From positions 57,496,618 through 57,560,617 of the forward strand of contig CM049317.1 of assembly GCA_026874595.1 (NCBI GenBank): a stretch of 64,000 nucleotides of DNA, written 5' to 3'. Below are positions 62,445-64,000 of this stretch, one piece after another. Each line of letters begins with the position of its first letter. Position 1 is the stretch's first letter. The notes beneath the pieces are model-generated. The model did not search any database. It had not been told where the DNA came from and was given only the letters and a program-made list of their open reading frames with translations. A program made the position numbers and the translations under genes. This stretch comes from Sipunculus nudus. Its lineage: Eukaryota; Annelida; Sipuncula; Golfingiida; Sipunculidae.

Positions 62445-62600
62445 TTATCAGCATGAAACGTGGGCGTGGCCTGGCCAACATGAGAGTGGAGATCGCTCTT
62501 TCAGCAGTCCCTCTGATAAGGCAATCAGAGGTATCATAATGTAATAAAACATCCGCTCTGGTTTTCACAGTTAGATTCCACGGTAAACCATCGTTTTGGC
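62445..62600. promoter_or_regulatory. GC-richer patch, weak regulatory candidate
   Basis: Contains GTGGGCGTGGCC (GC/GT-box-like) and CTGATAAGG (GATA-type) in AT-rich flanks. Motif evidence only. Confidence 0.2.
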
Positions 62601-62841
62601 TTAAGTGCCACCCTTAGCAATATACATATGGTACATTTAACATGTAGGTGAAAAAGATATCTTACTGATACAAAATGTGCCACCAAACAAAGCCTTATAT
62701 ATTTATCTCCGAGGAAACTAGTTGGTCCTCTTCTAAACTAGTCTTGTTTTATAATTGTGTCCGTTCCCTTGCTTTAAACATGCCTGCAGTAACATTATCT
62801 CCATTAAATTAAATATTCTCTACAACTTTATTCTGATTCTT

Positions 62842-62970
62842 CAGGGGCGGATCCACGATTTTTATTTTAAAGGGAGGGGTCCAAAGCAAGTAGAATAATG
62901 AGAAAAATTGAGGATGCAGGCCTAAAAAATAGATCTGAAACCCTTGAAAAAACTAGAGGGTCCAAACGCC
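62842..62970. repeat. Possible transposon end (GGGGCGGATCC type)
   Basis: CAGGGGCGGATCCACGATTT followed by AAAGGGAGGGGTCC resembles the termini of a common invertebrate DNA-transposon-derived repeat. The other end is not found, and the recall-based match is weak. Confidence 0.35.
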
Positions 62971-63284
62971 AATTATTTATCTTGATAATCGGAAACAATG
63001 TATTTGTATTTCTCAATTTTACGACGGCCTATACATATCAACCACACTGCGAAAATATTAATACTATATAGTCTAACCTTGGTGCATCTGTGAAAAAATA
63101 TATATATGTTTCCTTTGCTTAAACTAAGCACCCGTAGCAGAATTTACTTTAAAAGATATCTGACCTTAAAAGCAATAATCATTTCTTTGAAAGCTTTCTT
63201 TTAATATATTTTAAATTATCTATCAATTATTCCGACAAATCGATATCCATTCGGTATATGTGAGCCCTAATGATCACACACACA

Positions 63285-63285
<1 letters not shown>

Positions 63286-63320
<35 letters not shown>
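63286..63320. repeat. (AT)n microsatellite
   Basis: AT run of about 17 units. Confidence 0.93.
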
Positions 63321-63325
<5 letters not shown>

Positions 63326-64000
63326 TAAATGAAAAATTAACATTTTCATATATGCTACATGCACTAAACGCGAATCAACGTCTTCTTTTATGAGGTTTTT
63401 ATAAATTTTAATTGACATATTCTCAAGAAAGGAAAAATATCATATGAATATTCTGTGATTAATACTCACGAGTAAATGAGACATCTCCTTTATACTGGAA
63501 CACAGATCTGTAGGTTGTTAAAAGTTAAACTCGTTACAGTAAGTTATAAAGCCTAATTTAGGAATTAATCTGTGGAGGCGTGTAAACATAATAATTAAGG
63601 AAGCTAATTAAAAGGACCCATCAGGAGTCGGTTCCGCATTAAGTATGCATAGTCCTGTTGACTAGATATTATCTTTCTTTCAGTAAATTATGCGACCAGG
63701 CAGTATTTACGGTTATATTATTAATCAAACACTAATGGACATATCGGTGCAGATAATTGAAGAATATTGAGTGCTGGATAGATGTAAAGTGGTAGAGCTG
63801 TCAATCAAATTGAATTTTTATGAAGGAAATAACGTCAGGCGCTGGGAGTTGGGAGGTGTTCGATGCTATATATACTGGAAGAGAAGTTGGATTTTTGTGT
63901 GGCTTTTTTTTATTTTCAAGCCTTTTTGTAGAGAATCGTCAACATAATAAATCTAACGATCATACTTTTGATTAAATTATGCATCACCTGGGTGTTTTAA
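63321..64000. other. AT-rich spacer to window end
   Basis: Several homeodomain-type TAATTA words and a TGTAAACA lie at about 63560-63640. No gene recognised. Confidence 0.45.

Overview
This window looks like intergenic or intronic DNA from an animal nuclear genome. It is very AT-rich, is crowded with (AT)n microsatellites, and contains metazoan-type interspersed repeats: a Penelope-like retroelement with hammerhead ribozymes, pogo-like MITEs with TA ends, and a tRNA-derived SINE. My best guess is a marine invertebrate, probably a mollusc, because several repeats resemble families I remember from molluscs. That is recall, not a search. I found no convincing protein-coding gene or exon, no rRNA and no functional tRNA gene. 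Every long open frame I checked comes from a simple repeat, a satellite or a transposon tail.

Layout. 1-11 kb: AT-rich spacer with microsatellites and one 1.26-kb element with terminal inverted repeats (5499-6757), whose ends carry many copies of a CGATGG/CCATCG motif. 11.0-13.2 kb: the most striking structure, a near-perfect 1.55-kb palindrome made of two 5'-truncated Penelope-like element (PLE) copies joined head to head. Each copy keeps the last ~30 codons of the GIY-YIG/PLE C-terminus, the 3' untranslated region, and a type I hammerhead ribozyme motif near its outer end. 14-21 kb: (AT)n tracts, a possible decayed PLE end, a 137-bp (GA)n tract, and several short inverted-repeat elements with TA or CGCGA-type ends. 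23-27.6 kb: two large trinucleotide blocks of opposite polarity (GAT/GGT, then ATC/ACC). 28-37 kb: mostly plain AT-rich DNA with a few GC-richer patches that could be regulatory.

37.4-44.3 kb: a 6.9-kb satellite built from 17-bp monomers with nested higher-order units (46, 169 and ~262 bp). Its edges look like the termini of a pogo-like MITE, suggesting that the satellite expanded inside such an element. 44.5-50 kb: a dispersed repeat, a small MITE, a SINE relic, and GC-richer patches including a pair of cAMP-response-element palindromes. 51-55 kb: tetranucleotide, ~30-bp and 19-bp degenerate minisatellites, the last one split by an inserted interspersed repeat. 55-64 kb: a patch with three forkhead-type cores, two more copies of the dispersed repeat, and several GC-richer islands in otherwise AT-rich sequence.

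The regulatory and conserved-element calls rest only on base composition and short motifs, and are weak. The PLE palindrome with hammerheads and the satellite structure rest on directly readable sequence and are strong.
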